Assembly: GCF_001426925.1 (NCBI RefSeq)
Contig: NZ_LMFR01000026.1
Span: forward strand, 30,903-94,902
DNA: 64,000 nt
DNA from: Microbacterium sp. Root53
Lineage (GTDB): Bacteria; Actinomycetota; Actinomycetes; Actinomycetales; Microbacteriaceae
Direction of reading: 5' to 3'
A model generated the notes under the pieces. That model was not told the DNA's origin and searched no databases. It saw only the letters and a list, made by a program, of their open reading frames with translations. Shown here in pieces: positions 57,375-64,000 of the stretch; position 1 is the stretch's first letter, and each line of letters starts with the position of its first letter. The translations under genes and the position numbers were made by a program.

Positions 57375-58646
57375 ATGACCCGCGTGCACATCCGCGAGTT
57401 CCACCACGACGACACCGACGCCTTCCTCCGTCTCTGGGAGATCGGCCTCAACGAGGGGTACGAGCCCGTGTACGGGCTCTCCGAGGTGCTGGCGTCCCTC
57501 CGCCAGGACGAGGCCGTCGCGGCCGTCGTCGGCGACGAGGTGATCGGCGTCGCGGTCGGTCGCGCGGCGCACGAGCAGGGCTGGGTCGTGTACGTCGGCG
57601 TGGATCCCGCGCACCGCGGCGGCGGCGTCGCCGCGCAGCTGCTGTCCGCGCTCGAGCGGCGCCTCGCCCAGCACGACCTCGGCAAGATGTCGGCGCTGAT
57701 CCCGGAGTCCGGCGCAGGCCTCGACGCGTTCCTCGCGCAGGGCTTCGAGCTGAAGTCCAGTCTGCGCTACGCCGAGCGCCGCATCCCCGTGCAGGGCCGC
57801 GACCTGGCACTGCTGCGCGAGCTCGGCGGCCGGCAGCTCTCGCGCGGGCTGTGGGAGGCCGTGGCGGGCATGACGCTCGAGAAGTCGCTGCTCGAGCGGC
57901 GCCTCGTGATCCCGCTCGCCCAGCCGGACCTCGCGGACCGATACGGCGTCGTGCCGCCCCGCGCCGTGATGCTGTTCGGCCCGCCCGGCACCGGCAAGAC
58001 CACGTTCGCGAAGGCCGTGGCCTCGCGGCTGGAGTGGCCGTTCGTCGAGGTCTTCCCCTCGCGGCTGGCGGCCGAGCCCGGCGGCCTCGCGGCCGGGCTG
58101 CGGGAGACGTTCGAGCGGATCGGCGAGCTGCAGCACGCGGTGGTGTTCATCGACGAGGTGGAGGAGATCGCGGCCCGCCGACAGGGCGACCCGCCCTCGC
58201 CGCTGCAGGGCGTCACGAACGAGCTGCTCAAGATCATCCCGGAGTTCCGCGACCGGGCGGACCGGCTGCTGATCTGCGCGACCAACTTCATCCGCGCGCT
58301 CGACCCGGCCTTCCTGCGTCACGGCCGTTTCGACTACGTCATCCCGATCGGGCTCCCGGACGACGCGGCGCGCGCCGCGATCTGGGCCGGGAGCATCCCC
58401 GAGGCCGCGGAGGACATCGACATCGCGGCCCTGGTGCGGGCCTCGGAGGGGCTCACGCCCGCGGACATCCAGTTCGCGGCGCGCAAGGCGGCGCAGGAGG
58501 CCCTGGAGCGCGCGCTCGCGGGCGGCGACGGCGCCGCGCAGTCGACCGAGGACTACCTCGACGCGCTGCGCGCCACCCGCGCGACCGTCTCGCCCGAGGT
58601 CATCGCGGAGTTCGTGGAGGACACCCGGCTGCTCGCGCGGACCTGA
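57375..58646 (+). CDS. GNAT-AAA+ ATPase fusion protein
   Basis: 423 residues joining two domains rarely found together. Residues 3-138 form a GNAT acetyltransferase (IREFHHDDTDAFLRLWEIGL; acetyl-CoA loop GVDPAHRGGGVAAQLL, R81-A86). Residues 160-420 form a classical AAA+ ATPase: Walker A GPPGTGKTT (202-210), Walker B VVFIDE (256-261), sensor-1 ATN (Asn304), double arginine finger RHGRFD (R315, R318) and a C-terminal lid. It looks complete for ATP hydrolysis and ring assembly. GAAGGG site 7 nt before the ATG. Monocistronic after tRNA-Thr. Function unknown; regulated remodelling with acetyl-CoA or acetylated-protein input is a guess. Confidence 0.88.
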   Translation: MTRVHIREFHHDDTDAFLRLWEIGLNEGYEPVYGLSEVLASLRQDEAVAAVVGDEVIGVAVGRAAHEQGWVVYVGVDPAHRGGGVAAQLLSALERRLAQHDLGKMSALIPESGAGLDAFLAQGFELKSSLRYAERRIPVQGRDLALLRELGGRQLSRGLWEAVAGMTLEKSLLERRLVIPLAQPDLADRYGVVPPRAVMLFGPPGTGKTTFAKAVASRLEWPFVEVFPSRLAAEPGGLAAGLRETFERIGELQHAVVFIDEVEEIAARRQGDPPSPLQGVTNELLKIIPEFRDRADRLLICATNFIRALDPAFLRHGRFDYVIPIGLPDDAARAAIWAGSIPEAAEDIDIAALVRASEGLTPADIQFAARKAAQEALERALAGGDGAAQSTEDYLDALRATRATVSPEVIAEFVEDTRLLART

Positions 58647-58649
58647 GCG

Positions 58650-59519
58650 TCAGTGCTCGGGCGGTGCGAACAGCCGCTCCCAGCTCCTCAGGTCGGTCGA
58701 CAGGAGCACGCCGCGCTGATCCGCCAGGACGATCCCGTCGTCGGGGGTCGTCGTCAGGGCGCCGCTCGTGCCGCGGTACTCGGGCCCGGTCGTCCACTCG
58801 CCGTCGGCGCCTTGATAGACGATCCGCCCGTCGACCCCCGTGCCCACGAGGCGCCCGTCGGCGAAGGCCGCGATGAGGCCCATCCTCGGCGCACCCGGCA
58901 CCGGCCGGAAGGTCGCTCCGGCGTCGGTGCTCACGAGCAGCCCGCCCGAGCTTGTGGCGTACACGGTGTCGGGCAGTCCGGGAGCGACCAGGATGTCCCA
59001 CGCGTCGATGCCGATGCCCTCGCGCCAGGTCCGGCCGGCATCGTCGGACCGATGGAGCACGCCGAAGGCGTTCACGTAGATGCGCCGGGGATCGACGTCG
59101 CTGACGGACAGGTCGTGGAAGTCGGCCTCGCCCGGGAACGCGACGTTCTGCCAGGTGGCGCCGCGGTCGTCGGAGCGGATCAGCCCGAGATTGCCCGCTC
59201 CGAAGTGATCGGGGCTGTGCGCGCCCGGATGCCCCGAGGCGTAGAACGCGCCGCCCGCGATCGTGAAGCCCATCGCGTCGAAATCGTTCCCGGCGATGGG
59301 GCCGGACAGGTCGGCGTCCTTGTCGAGGCGGTCGAGCAGGTACAGGCCGCCGTGGGTGGCGACGACCAGCTCGCCGGTCTGCGGGACGACGGCGAGGCCG
59401 TGGATGTGCTGGAGCGCGCGGGCGGTCGCGTGGTCGTCGGCGGGGGAGCAGGCGGTCAGCAGGGAGGTGAGCGCGATCATGGCGAGCGCGGCGCGCCCGA
59501 AGGCGGGGGCGGAAGTCAT
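58650..59519 (-). CDS. F510_1955-type exported glycosylhydrolase-like beta-propeller lipoprotein
   Basis: 289 residues. Lipobox LLTACS, then sialidase/BNR-type propeller repeats with Asp-box motifs (SDDRGATWQNV, SDDAGRTWREG, STDAGATFRPV). The HIHGLAV start of the propeller and GHPGAHSPDHFG loops are His-rich. This family (F510_1955) regularly accompanies copper and DUF305 genes. No true sialidase catalytic set is evident, so glycosidase activity is doubtful; metal-related envelope function is inferred from context. Last gene of the copper cassette. Confidence 0.8.
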   Translation of the reverse strand: MTSAPAFGRAALAMIALTSLLTACSPADDHATARALQHIHGLAVVPQTGELVVATHGGLYLLDRLDKDADLSGPIAGNDFDAMGFTIAGGAFYASGHPGAHSPDHFGAGNLGLIRSDDRGATWQNVAFPGEADFHDLSVSDVDPRRIYVNAFGVLHRSDDAGRTWREGIGIDAWDILVAPGLPDTVYATSSGGLLVSTDAGATFRPVPGAPRMGLIAAFADGRLVGTGVDGRIVYQGADGEWTTGPEYRGTSGALTTTPDDGIVLADQRGVLLSTDLRSWERLFAPPEH

Positions 59520-59587
59520 GGGAGGCTTTCGGGTCGGGACGGACGGGGGCGGCGTCGGTGGCCGCCGGGGAGGCGGCCACCGACGGC

Positions 59588-60178
59588 TCAGCGGGCGTCG
59601 AGCATGCCCCGCATCTCGGCGATCTCGGCGGTCTGGTCGGCGATGATCCGCTCGGCGAGCGCGAGCGCATCCGGGTTCTCGCCGTCCGCCAGCTGCGTCT
59701 CGGACATCGCGATCGCGCCCTCGTGGTGCACGATCATCTGCTCGAGGAACAGGGTCGACGCCTCGGCGCCGGCCGCCTCCTCGAGCGCGGCCATGTCATC
59801 CTCCGACATCATGCCGTCGCCGTGGTCCATGCCGCCGTGCCCGGCGTCGTGACCCCACGACGCGAGCCACTGCTCCATGGTCTCGATCTCGGGTCCCTGC
59901 GCGGCCTTGATGCGCTCGGCGAGCGCGGCGACCTCGGGGTCGACGCCGTCCTTGGCCAGCAGCAGGTCCGACATGTCGACGGCCTGCTGGTGGTGGGCGA
60001 TCATCCCGGTCGCGAACGCCACGTCGGCGTCGTCGAACGTCGCCGCGGACGCCGCGGGGGTCGCCGGCGAGGCCGAGTGGCCGCCGGAGTGGCCGGTCGT
60101 GCCGGTGCCGGTGCATCCGGCGAGCGTCAGGGCGGCGGCCAGCAGGCCGGCCCCGAGGGTGAGCGTGCGGATCTTCAT
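59588..60178 (-). CDS. DUF305 (ferritin-like) copper-associated lipoprotein
   Basis: 196 residues: lipobox LTLAGC, a Gly/Ser/His linker, then two DUF305 repeats, each with a helix bearing FATGMIAHHQQAVDMSDLLL or LEQMIVHHEGAIAMSE, joined by a Met/His-rich stretch (GHDAGHGGMDHGDGMM). The paired HH and M residues make a likely Cu(I)/Cu(II) site. DUF305 proteins are thought to bind copper outside the cell. GAGGAG lies 6 nt before the ATG. Part of the copper cassette. Confidence 0.88.
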   Translation of the reverse strand: MKIRTLTLGAGLLAAALTLAGCTGTGTTGHSGGHSASPATPAASAATFDDADVAFATGMIAHHQQAVDMSDLLLAKDGVDPEVAALAERIKAAQGPEIETMEQWLASWGHDAGHGGMDHGDGMMSEDDMAALEEAAGAEASTLFLEQMIVHHEGAIAMSETQLADGENPDALALAERIIADQTAEIAEMRGMLDAR

Positions 60179-60239
60179 GGTGTTCTCCTCAGGTCGTGGC
60201 GAGGGCGCGCGGCGCCCGGGGTCTGCGGGGGCAGGCCCG

Positions 60240-60695
60240 TCACGTGCGACTGATGGAGAGGATGGTGAGATCGGGCGGGGTCGGCTCCGCGGGCACCGCG
60301 ACCGAGGAGGGCGGGGGTGACCCCGGGCGGACCGCCCGGGAGACCCAGGCGGGGCGGATCGAGAGCACCAGCGCCGCGACGAGCAGGGCGAGGACACACG
60401 CCATGAGCGTCATCGGGTCCGGCGTGCCGCCGCAGTCGCCGCATGGCTCGTCGCTCCCGTCCTGCGGGGTGCGGTGCACGGCGTCGTGCCCGGTGTCGTG
60501 CGCCTCGCTCTGCGCGGCGGCGCTGGAGGAGGTCTCCGGCGCGATGGCGGGCGCATGATGGGTTGTTCCGGTGCTGAACACGTGCATGCCGAGCAGGCCC
60601 ACGAGCACCGCGACGACCGCGAGCGCGCCGAGGAGGAGGGCGCGGACGGCTGTCGCGCGCGGGCGCAGCGCCCGGCCCAGCGACATCAGGCTCAT
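60240..60695 (-). CDS. DUF6153-like small membrane protein
   Basis: 151 residues: membrane helix about 18-38 (LLLGALAVVAVLVGLLGMHVF), an extracytoplasmic His-bearing linker (THHAPA, EAHDTGHDAVH, CGDC) and a second helix about 95-113 (TLMACVLALLVAALVLSI). It fits the DUF6153 family found with copper genes in actinobacteria. The CGDC and His residues may bind metal. GAGGAGG 6 nt before the ATG. Between the copper ATPase and DUF305 genes. Confidence 0.72.
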   Translation of the reverse strand: MSLMSLGRALRPRATAVRALLLGALAVVAVLVGLLGMHVFSTGTTHHAPAIAPETSSSAAAQSEAHDTGHDAVHRTPQDGSDEPCGDCGGTPDPMTLMACVLALLVAALVLSIRPAWVSRAVRPGSPPPSSVAVPAEPTPPDLTILSISRT

Positions 60696-60719
60696 CGCGC
60701 GCCTCCTCTCGACATCAGC

Positions 60720-62906
60720 CTACGAGCGCACCGGCGTGGCGGCCGATCCGCGGCCGGCCGACGTGACGGTCTCGGGGCGCAGGTCCAGGCGGCGCAGGAG
60801 CTGCGCGTTGAGCGCGACGACGATCGTCGACAGCGACATCAGCACCGCCCCGACCGACATGGGCAGCACGAAGCCGAACGGCGCGAGCACTCCCGCGGCC
60901 AGGGGCACCGAGATGAGGTTGTAGCCGGCGGCCCACCACAGGTTCTGGCGCATCTTGCGGTAGCTCGCGCGCGACAGCTCGATCACCGAGATCACGGACC
61001 GGGGGTCGTCGCTGGCGAGGATCACGCCTGCGGAGGCGATCGCGACATCCGTGCCGGCGCCGATCGCGATGCCGACGTCCGCCTGCGCGAGCGCGGGAGC
61101 GTCGTTCACGCCGTCGCCCACCATCGCGACGCGGCGGCCCTCGCGCTGCAGCTCGCCGACCTTGGAGGCCTTGTCCTCGGGGCGCACGCCCGCGAAGAAC
61201 CGGTCGATGCCCAGCTCCGCGGCGACCGCCGCCGCGACCGCCTCGGCGTCGCCCGTGATCATGACGACCTGGACGCCGCGGGCATGGAGCGCACGGACGG
61301 CCTCGCGGGACTCGGCGCGGACCTCGTCGGCCAGGCGCAGGGCGCCCGCCACCGCGCCGTCGACCAGGACGTGCAGGATGATCGCGCCTTCCGCGCGCCA
61401 CTCGTCCGCGATCGGCAGCTCGCCCGCGCCCTCTTGGGTGAGCAGGTGAGGCCCGCCGACCTGGACCACGCGGCCGTCGACCACCGCGCGCACGCCGACC
61501 GCGGGCGAGGACGAGAAGTCCGTGGCCCCGGGGACGCGGAGCGACCGCTCGGCGGCGGCCTGCACGATCGCGCGCGCGAGCGGATGCTCGGAGTCGGCCT
61601 CGGCTGCGGCCGCGAGAGCGAGCAGCGCGTCGGGGTCCGTGCCCTGGGACGGATGCACGGCCGTGACGGCGGGCGCGCCCTTGGTGAGCGTGCCGGTCTT
61701 GTCGAACAGCACGGTGTCGACCGTGCGCATGCTCTCCAGGGCCAGGCGGTCCTTGACGAGCACGCCGCCGCGCGCCGCCCGCTCGGTCGCGATGGACACG
61801 ACGAGCGGGATCGCCAGCCCCAGCGCGTGGGGGCACGCGATCACGAGCACCGTGATCGTGCGCACGACGGCCTGGTCGGGCATCCCGAGCAGCGTCCACA
61901 CGACGGCCGTGATCGCGCCCGCGATCAGCGCGAACCAGAACAGCCATCCGGCGGCGCGGTCGGCCAGGCGCTGAGCGCGCGACGACGACCGCTGCGCCTC
62001 GGTCACCAGCCGCTGGATGCCGGCGAGCGCGGTGTCGTCGCCGATCGCGGTGATCTCGACGCGCAGGCCGGAGTCGGTCGCGACCGTGCCCGCGACGACG
62101 AGATCGCCCTCGCCGCGGCGCACGGGGCGGGATTCGCCCGTGATCATGGACTCGTCCATGCTCGCCGAGCCCTGTGCGATGCGCCCGTCGGCGGGGATGC
62201 GGCCACCGGGGCGCACGATGACCAGGTCGCCGACCCGGAGCTCGGCTGGCGCGACGGTCCGCACCGCATCGCCGTCGACGCGCTCGGCCTCGTCGGGCAG
62301 GAGCGCCGCGAGGGAGTCGAGCGCCGAGGTGGTCTGCGCGAGCGAGCGCATCTCGAGCCAGTGACCCAGCAGCATGATCGCGATCAGGAGGGCCAGCTCC
62401 CACCAGAAGTCGAGCTCGTGGTGCAGGATGCCGAGGCTCGCGCCCCACGACGCGACGAACGCGACCGTGATGGCCAGCCCGATCAGGAGCATCATGCCCG
62501 GCCGCCGGGCGCGCAGCTCGGCGACCGCTCCCGTGAGGAACGGCGCGCCGCCCCACGCGTACATCACCGTGCCGAGCACGGGGGAGACCCAGCCGACCCA
62601 CGCCGCGTCGGGCAGGGAGTAGCCGAGCAGCATGGCGAACATCGGGGAGAACGCGACCACCGGCACAGCGAGCGCCAGCATGATCCAGAACAGGCGGCGG
62701 AAGCGCCCGACATGATCGCCGTGGCCGGTGTGGCCCATGGGCCCGTGACCGGCGTGGTCCATGGTGCCGTGGTCGGTGTGATCCATGGGCCCGTGACCGG
62801 CGTGGTCCACGGCGGGCGCCTCGGCGACGGCTTCGCGGGCGCCGTGCGCCCCGGCGTGTCCCTCGTGGTGGTGATGGTCGTCGTGCGGGTGATCCTGCGT
62901 GTTCAT
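60720..62906 (-). CDS. copB: copper-translocating P1B-type ATPase (CopB type, CPH)
   Basis: 728 residues. The cytosolic N-terminus (1-66) is His-rich with tandem HAGHGPM/DHTDHG units and has no CxxC heavy-metal domain. Then eight membrane helices, TGES actuator (256-259), the metal site ACPHALG (CPH, 358-360), phosphorylation motif DKTGTLT (Asp402), HP motif SEHPLA and GDGVNDAPAL hinge. CPH and a His-rich tail define the P1B-3/CopB group, which exports Cu(II)/Cu(I) or Ag. GAGGAGG before the ATG. Second gene of the cassette, after copZ. Confidence 0.94.
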   Translation of the reverse strand: MNTQDHPHDDHHHHEGHAGAHGAREAVAEAPAVDHAGHGPMDHTDHGTMDHAGHGPMGHTGHGDHVGRFRRLFWIMLALAVPVVAFSPMFAMLLGYSLPDAAWVGWVSPVLGTVMYAWGGAPFLTGAVAELRARRPGMMLLIGLAITVAFVASWGASLGILHHELDFWWELALLIAIMLLGHWLEMRSLAQTTSALDSLAALLPDEAERVDGDAVRTVAPAELRVGDLVIVRPGGRIPADGRIAQGSASMDESMITGESRPVRRGEGDLVVAGTVATDSGLRVEITAIGDDTALAGIQRLVTEAQRSSSRAQRLADRAAGWLFWFALIAGAITAVVWTLLGMPDQAVVRTITVLVIACPHALGLAIPLVVSIATERAARGGVLVKDRLALESMRTVDTVLFDKTGTLTKGAPAVTAVHPSQGTDPDALLALAAAAEADSEHPLARAIVQAAAERSLRVPGATDFSSSPAVGVRAVVDGRVVQVGGPHLLTQEGAGELPIADEWRAEGAIILHVLVDGAVAGALRLADEVRAESREAVRALHARGVQVVMITGDAEAVAAAVAAELGIDRFFAGVRPEDKASKVGELQREGRRVAMVGDGVNDAPALAQADVGIAIGAGTDVAIASAGVILASDDPRSVISVIELSRASYRKMRQNLWWAAGYNLISVPLAAGVLAPFGFVLPMSVGAVLMSLSTIVVALNAQLLRRLDLRPETVTSAGRGSAATPVRS

Positions 62907-62967
62907 GAGAACCTCCTCAGGGTGCCGCCGTCGGCGGCGGGTTGCGGGACGTCGCCGGCCCCGCGAA

Positions 62968-63294
62968 TCAGGCGGAGCGGCCCGCGAGCGTGTAGCCGGC
63001 CTCGTCCACGGCCGCGGCGACCGCGTCGGCGTCGAGTGGGGCGTCGCTGTCGACCGTGACGGTCGACACGCCGCCCGCGACCAGGTCGACGGACACGCGC
63101 TGGACGCCGGGAAGGGCGCTCAGCTCCTCCGTCACGCTGGAGACGCAGTGCGAGCAGGTCATGCCCTCGACGTGTAGCGTCGTGGTGGCGGCCGGCTCCT
63201 GGGCGGGAGCGGCGGCCTGCGCGGCGCCCGTGGCGCAGCATGCGCATCCGGCGTTCGCGTCCTTGAGTCCGAGCTCGATCGCTTCCTTCGCCAT
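62968..63294 (-). CDS. copZ: copper chaperone CopZ-like HMA protein with N-terminal CACC tail
   Basis: 108 residues. A C-terminal HMA domain (about 38-105) with MTCSHC (Cys47, Cys50) and GVQRVSVDLVAGGVSTVTV binds Cu(I). An unusual N-terminal segment (1-36) carries CACC (17-20), a second potential metal site. The linker is Ala/Pro-rich. GAAGGGA lies 7 nt before the ATG. First gene of the copper cassette, directly behind a CsoR-type operator. Confidence 0.9.
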   Translation of the reverse strand: MAKEAIELGLKDANAGCACCATGAAQAAAPAQEPAATTTLHVEGMTCSHCVSSVTEELSALPGVQRVSVDLVAGGVSTVTVDSDAPLDADAVAAAVDEAGYTLAGRSA

Positions 63295-63330
63295 GACGTG
63301 TCCCTTCGACGATGTGCGGTGGCGACACCC

Positions 63331-63336
63331 ATGCTA
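63331..63336 (-). promoter_or_regulatory. -10 box of the copper operon
   Basis: TAGCAT (minus strand), separated from the CsoR-type operator by one base. Confidence 0.45.
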
Positions 63337-63337
63337 C

Positions 63338-63354
63338 ATACCCCAGGGGGGTAT
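63338..63354. promoter_or_regulatory. CsoR-type operator of the copper operon
   Basis: Palindrome ATACCCC-AGG-GGGGTAT, matching the TACCC(C)-N-GGGGTA pattern of CsoR sites. It lies just upstream of the -10, so a bound repressor would block the promoter. No csoR gene is in the window. Confidence 0.8.
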
Positions 63355-63421
63355 TGGAACCGGCTGGCCGGATTGCGGACTCGCCGCGGCCTCGGCCCGT
63401 GGGCTGTGGGATCCTGGCCGC

Positions 63422-63715
63422 ATGCCGTCTCCCCGTATCGTCATCACGTACTGCACGCAGTGCCGCTGGCTGCTCAGGGCTCAGTGGTACGCGGGGGAGC
63501 TGCTGCAGTCGTTCGAGGCCGAGATCGGCGAGGTGGCTCTGGTGCCCGCGACCGGGGGCGTGTTCCGGATCGACGTGGACGACGCGCACGTCTGGAACCG
63601 CAAGCGCGACGGCGGGTTCCCGGACATCGCCGAGCTCAAGCGCCGCGTGCGCGACCTCATCGCGCCCGGCAAGTCGCTGGGCCACTCCGACCGCGTGGCG
63701 GACGGGTCTCGCTAG
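63422..63715 (+). CDS. Rdx/SelW-family thioredoxin-like protein
   Basis: 97 residues of the SelW/SelT/SelH (Rdx) family: CTQC near the N-terminus (TYCTQCRWLLRAQWYAGELL), the strand ALVPATGGVFRIDVDD and the VWNRKRDGGFPDIAELKRRVRDLI helix. The CxxC is retained with two Cys (no selenocysteine). Likely a small redox or scaffold protein. A GATCCT box lies 6 nt before the ATG. Divergent from the copper operon. Confidence 0.88.
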   Translation: MPSPRIVITYCTQCRWLLRAQWYAGELLQSFEAEIGEVALVPATGGVFRIDVDDAHVWNRKRDGGFPDIAELKRRVRDLIAPGKSLGHSDRVADGSR

Positions 63716-63745
63716 GAAGGACGTTCTCCACAGTGCCCCCAACCT

Positions 63746-63761
63746 TCGAACGAATGTCCGA
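63746..63761 (+). promoter_or_regulatory. LexA-like SOS box before the DUF222/HNH gene
   Basis: TCGAACGAATGTCCGA: one mismatch to the actinobacterial TCGAAC-N4-GTTCGA consensus, 22-37 nt before the start codon. Confidence 0.7.
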
Positions 63762-63782
63762 GGGTGGTGGGATGATGGGGGC

Positions 63783-64000
63783 ATGCGACGGTTCACGGAT
63801 GCGGACAGCTCGGGGTGGGAGTTCACCCCGGCTGAGCGGTCGCGGACGCGGGAGATCGTGGAGCGGTTGAAGGCGATCCGGGGGGAGCGGGCGGGGCTGG
63901 ATGCCGAGGAGGCGGCGCTGCAGGCGGAGGCGATGGGCATCGCGATCGATCAGATCGGGCGGATGCCGGATGCGAGCGTGTACGAGTTCCCGGTGCGGTC
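63783..64000 (+). CDS. DUF222 / HNH endonuclease-type protein, 5' part only
   Basis: The first 72 codons, cut by the window end. MRRFTDADSSGWEFTPAERS, then REIVERLKAIRGERAGLDAE and MGIAIDQIGRMPDASVYEFP, match the N-terminus of DUF222 proteins that end in an HNH nuclease domain and belong to the 13E12-like repeat family, often multicopy in Microbacteriaceae. The HNH motif lies outside the window and is not confirmed. GATGAT lies 6 nt before the ATG. SOS control is indicated by the box upstream. Confidence 0.7.
   Translation, partial: MRRFTDADSSGWEFTPAERSRTREIVERLKAIRGERAGLDAEEAALQAEAMGIAIDQIGRMPDASVYEFPVR

Noticed and set aside
62716..62812. Short tandem repeats resembling a CRISPR or VNTR locus
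   Set aside because: They encode the His-rich N-terminus of the copper ATPase in frame (HAGHGPM/DHTDHG units); no spacers.
63783..64000. Homing endonuclease or toxin reading of the HNH gene
   Set aside because: The N-terminus fits the DUF222 family; the nuclease domain is outside the window and nothing indicates an intron, intein or antitoxin partner.

Overview
The window is chromosomal DNA of a high-GC Gram-positive bacterium, most likely a member of the Microbacteriaceae (Microbacterium or a close relative). The evidence is very GC-rich codon usage, actinobacterial gene blocks (acs-tad-topA-holB, gpmA-phoU-senX3-regX3, mutT1-ppk, carD-ispDF-cysS-rlmB), proteins typical of this family (DUF7882, DUF4244, DUF4032), and many genes with a TANNNT -10 box 6-7 nt before the start codon, the actinobacterial signature of leaderless mRNAs. 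Most of the window is core chromosome. I see no prophage, CRISPR array or intact insertion sequence.

Layout. 0-6.2 kb: metallophosphoesterase and bifunctional PASTA penicillin-binding protein (-), a DUF4177-like/RidA pair (+), acetyl-CoA synthetase (-). 6.4-9.2 kb: compact Tad/Flp pilus locus. 9.3-12.2 kb: pantothenate operon (DUF2520 protein, panC, panD, panB). 12.3-18.7 kb: topA-tmk, then holB and a secreted peptidase. 18.8-28.1 kb: mixed small operons (rhodanese, DUF4230, nicotinamidase/transglutaminase, ECF42-type sigma with its DGPF partner, DNA alkylation repair next to tRNA-Lys, ADC-lyase-like enzyme) and a 630-bp repeat-rich gap at 26.5-27.2 kb.

28.1-44.3 kb is rich in phosphate functions: pstSCAB with a PHO box, MutT1-like Nudix/phosphatase, polyphosphate kinase, a GlnR-like regulator, then (after nitrobindin, YgfZ and FUSC genes) gpmA, phoU and senX3-regX3 with a second PHO box. 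RegX3/PhoP-type regulation would link uptake (Pst), signalling (PhoU, SenX3) and storage (PPK).

44.4-56 kb: carD, a fused ispDF gene, then accessory DNA (46.8-50.2 kb) inside the otherwise conserved carD-ispDF-cysS-rlmB block. It holds three gene remnants of a lost galactoside-utilisation locus (GH35 C-terminus, sugar-binding-protein fragment, headless regulator), a GNAT and an EamA transporter. cysS, rlmB, an oxidoreductase, a kinase-like DUF4032 protein and a sugar-ABC ATPase follow. 56-64 kb: a thioredoxin-fold membrane protein without CxxC, tRNA-Thr, a GNAT-AAA+ fusion, a five-gene copper-resistance cassette behind a CsoR-type operator, a Rdx/SelW-like protein, and the start of a DUF222/HNH gene behind a LexA-like SOS box.

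The most notable items are the leaderless promoters, the deletion-scarred sugar locus, the GNAT-AAA+ fusion, the copper cassette, the two PHO boxes, a three-way-junction RNA between pstS and pstC, a switch-like leader before the GlnR-like gene, and a 90-bp dispersed repeat.
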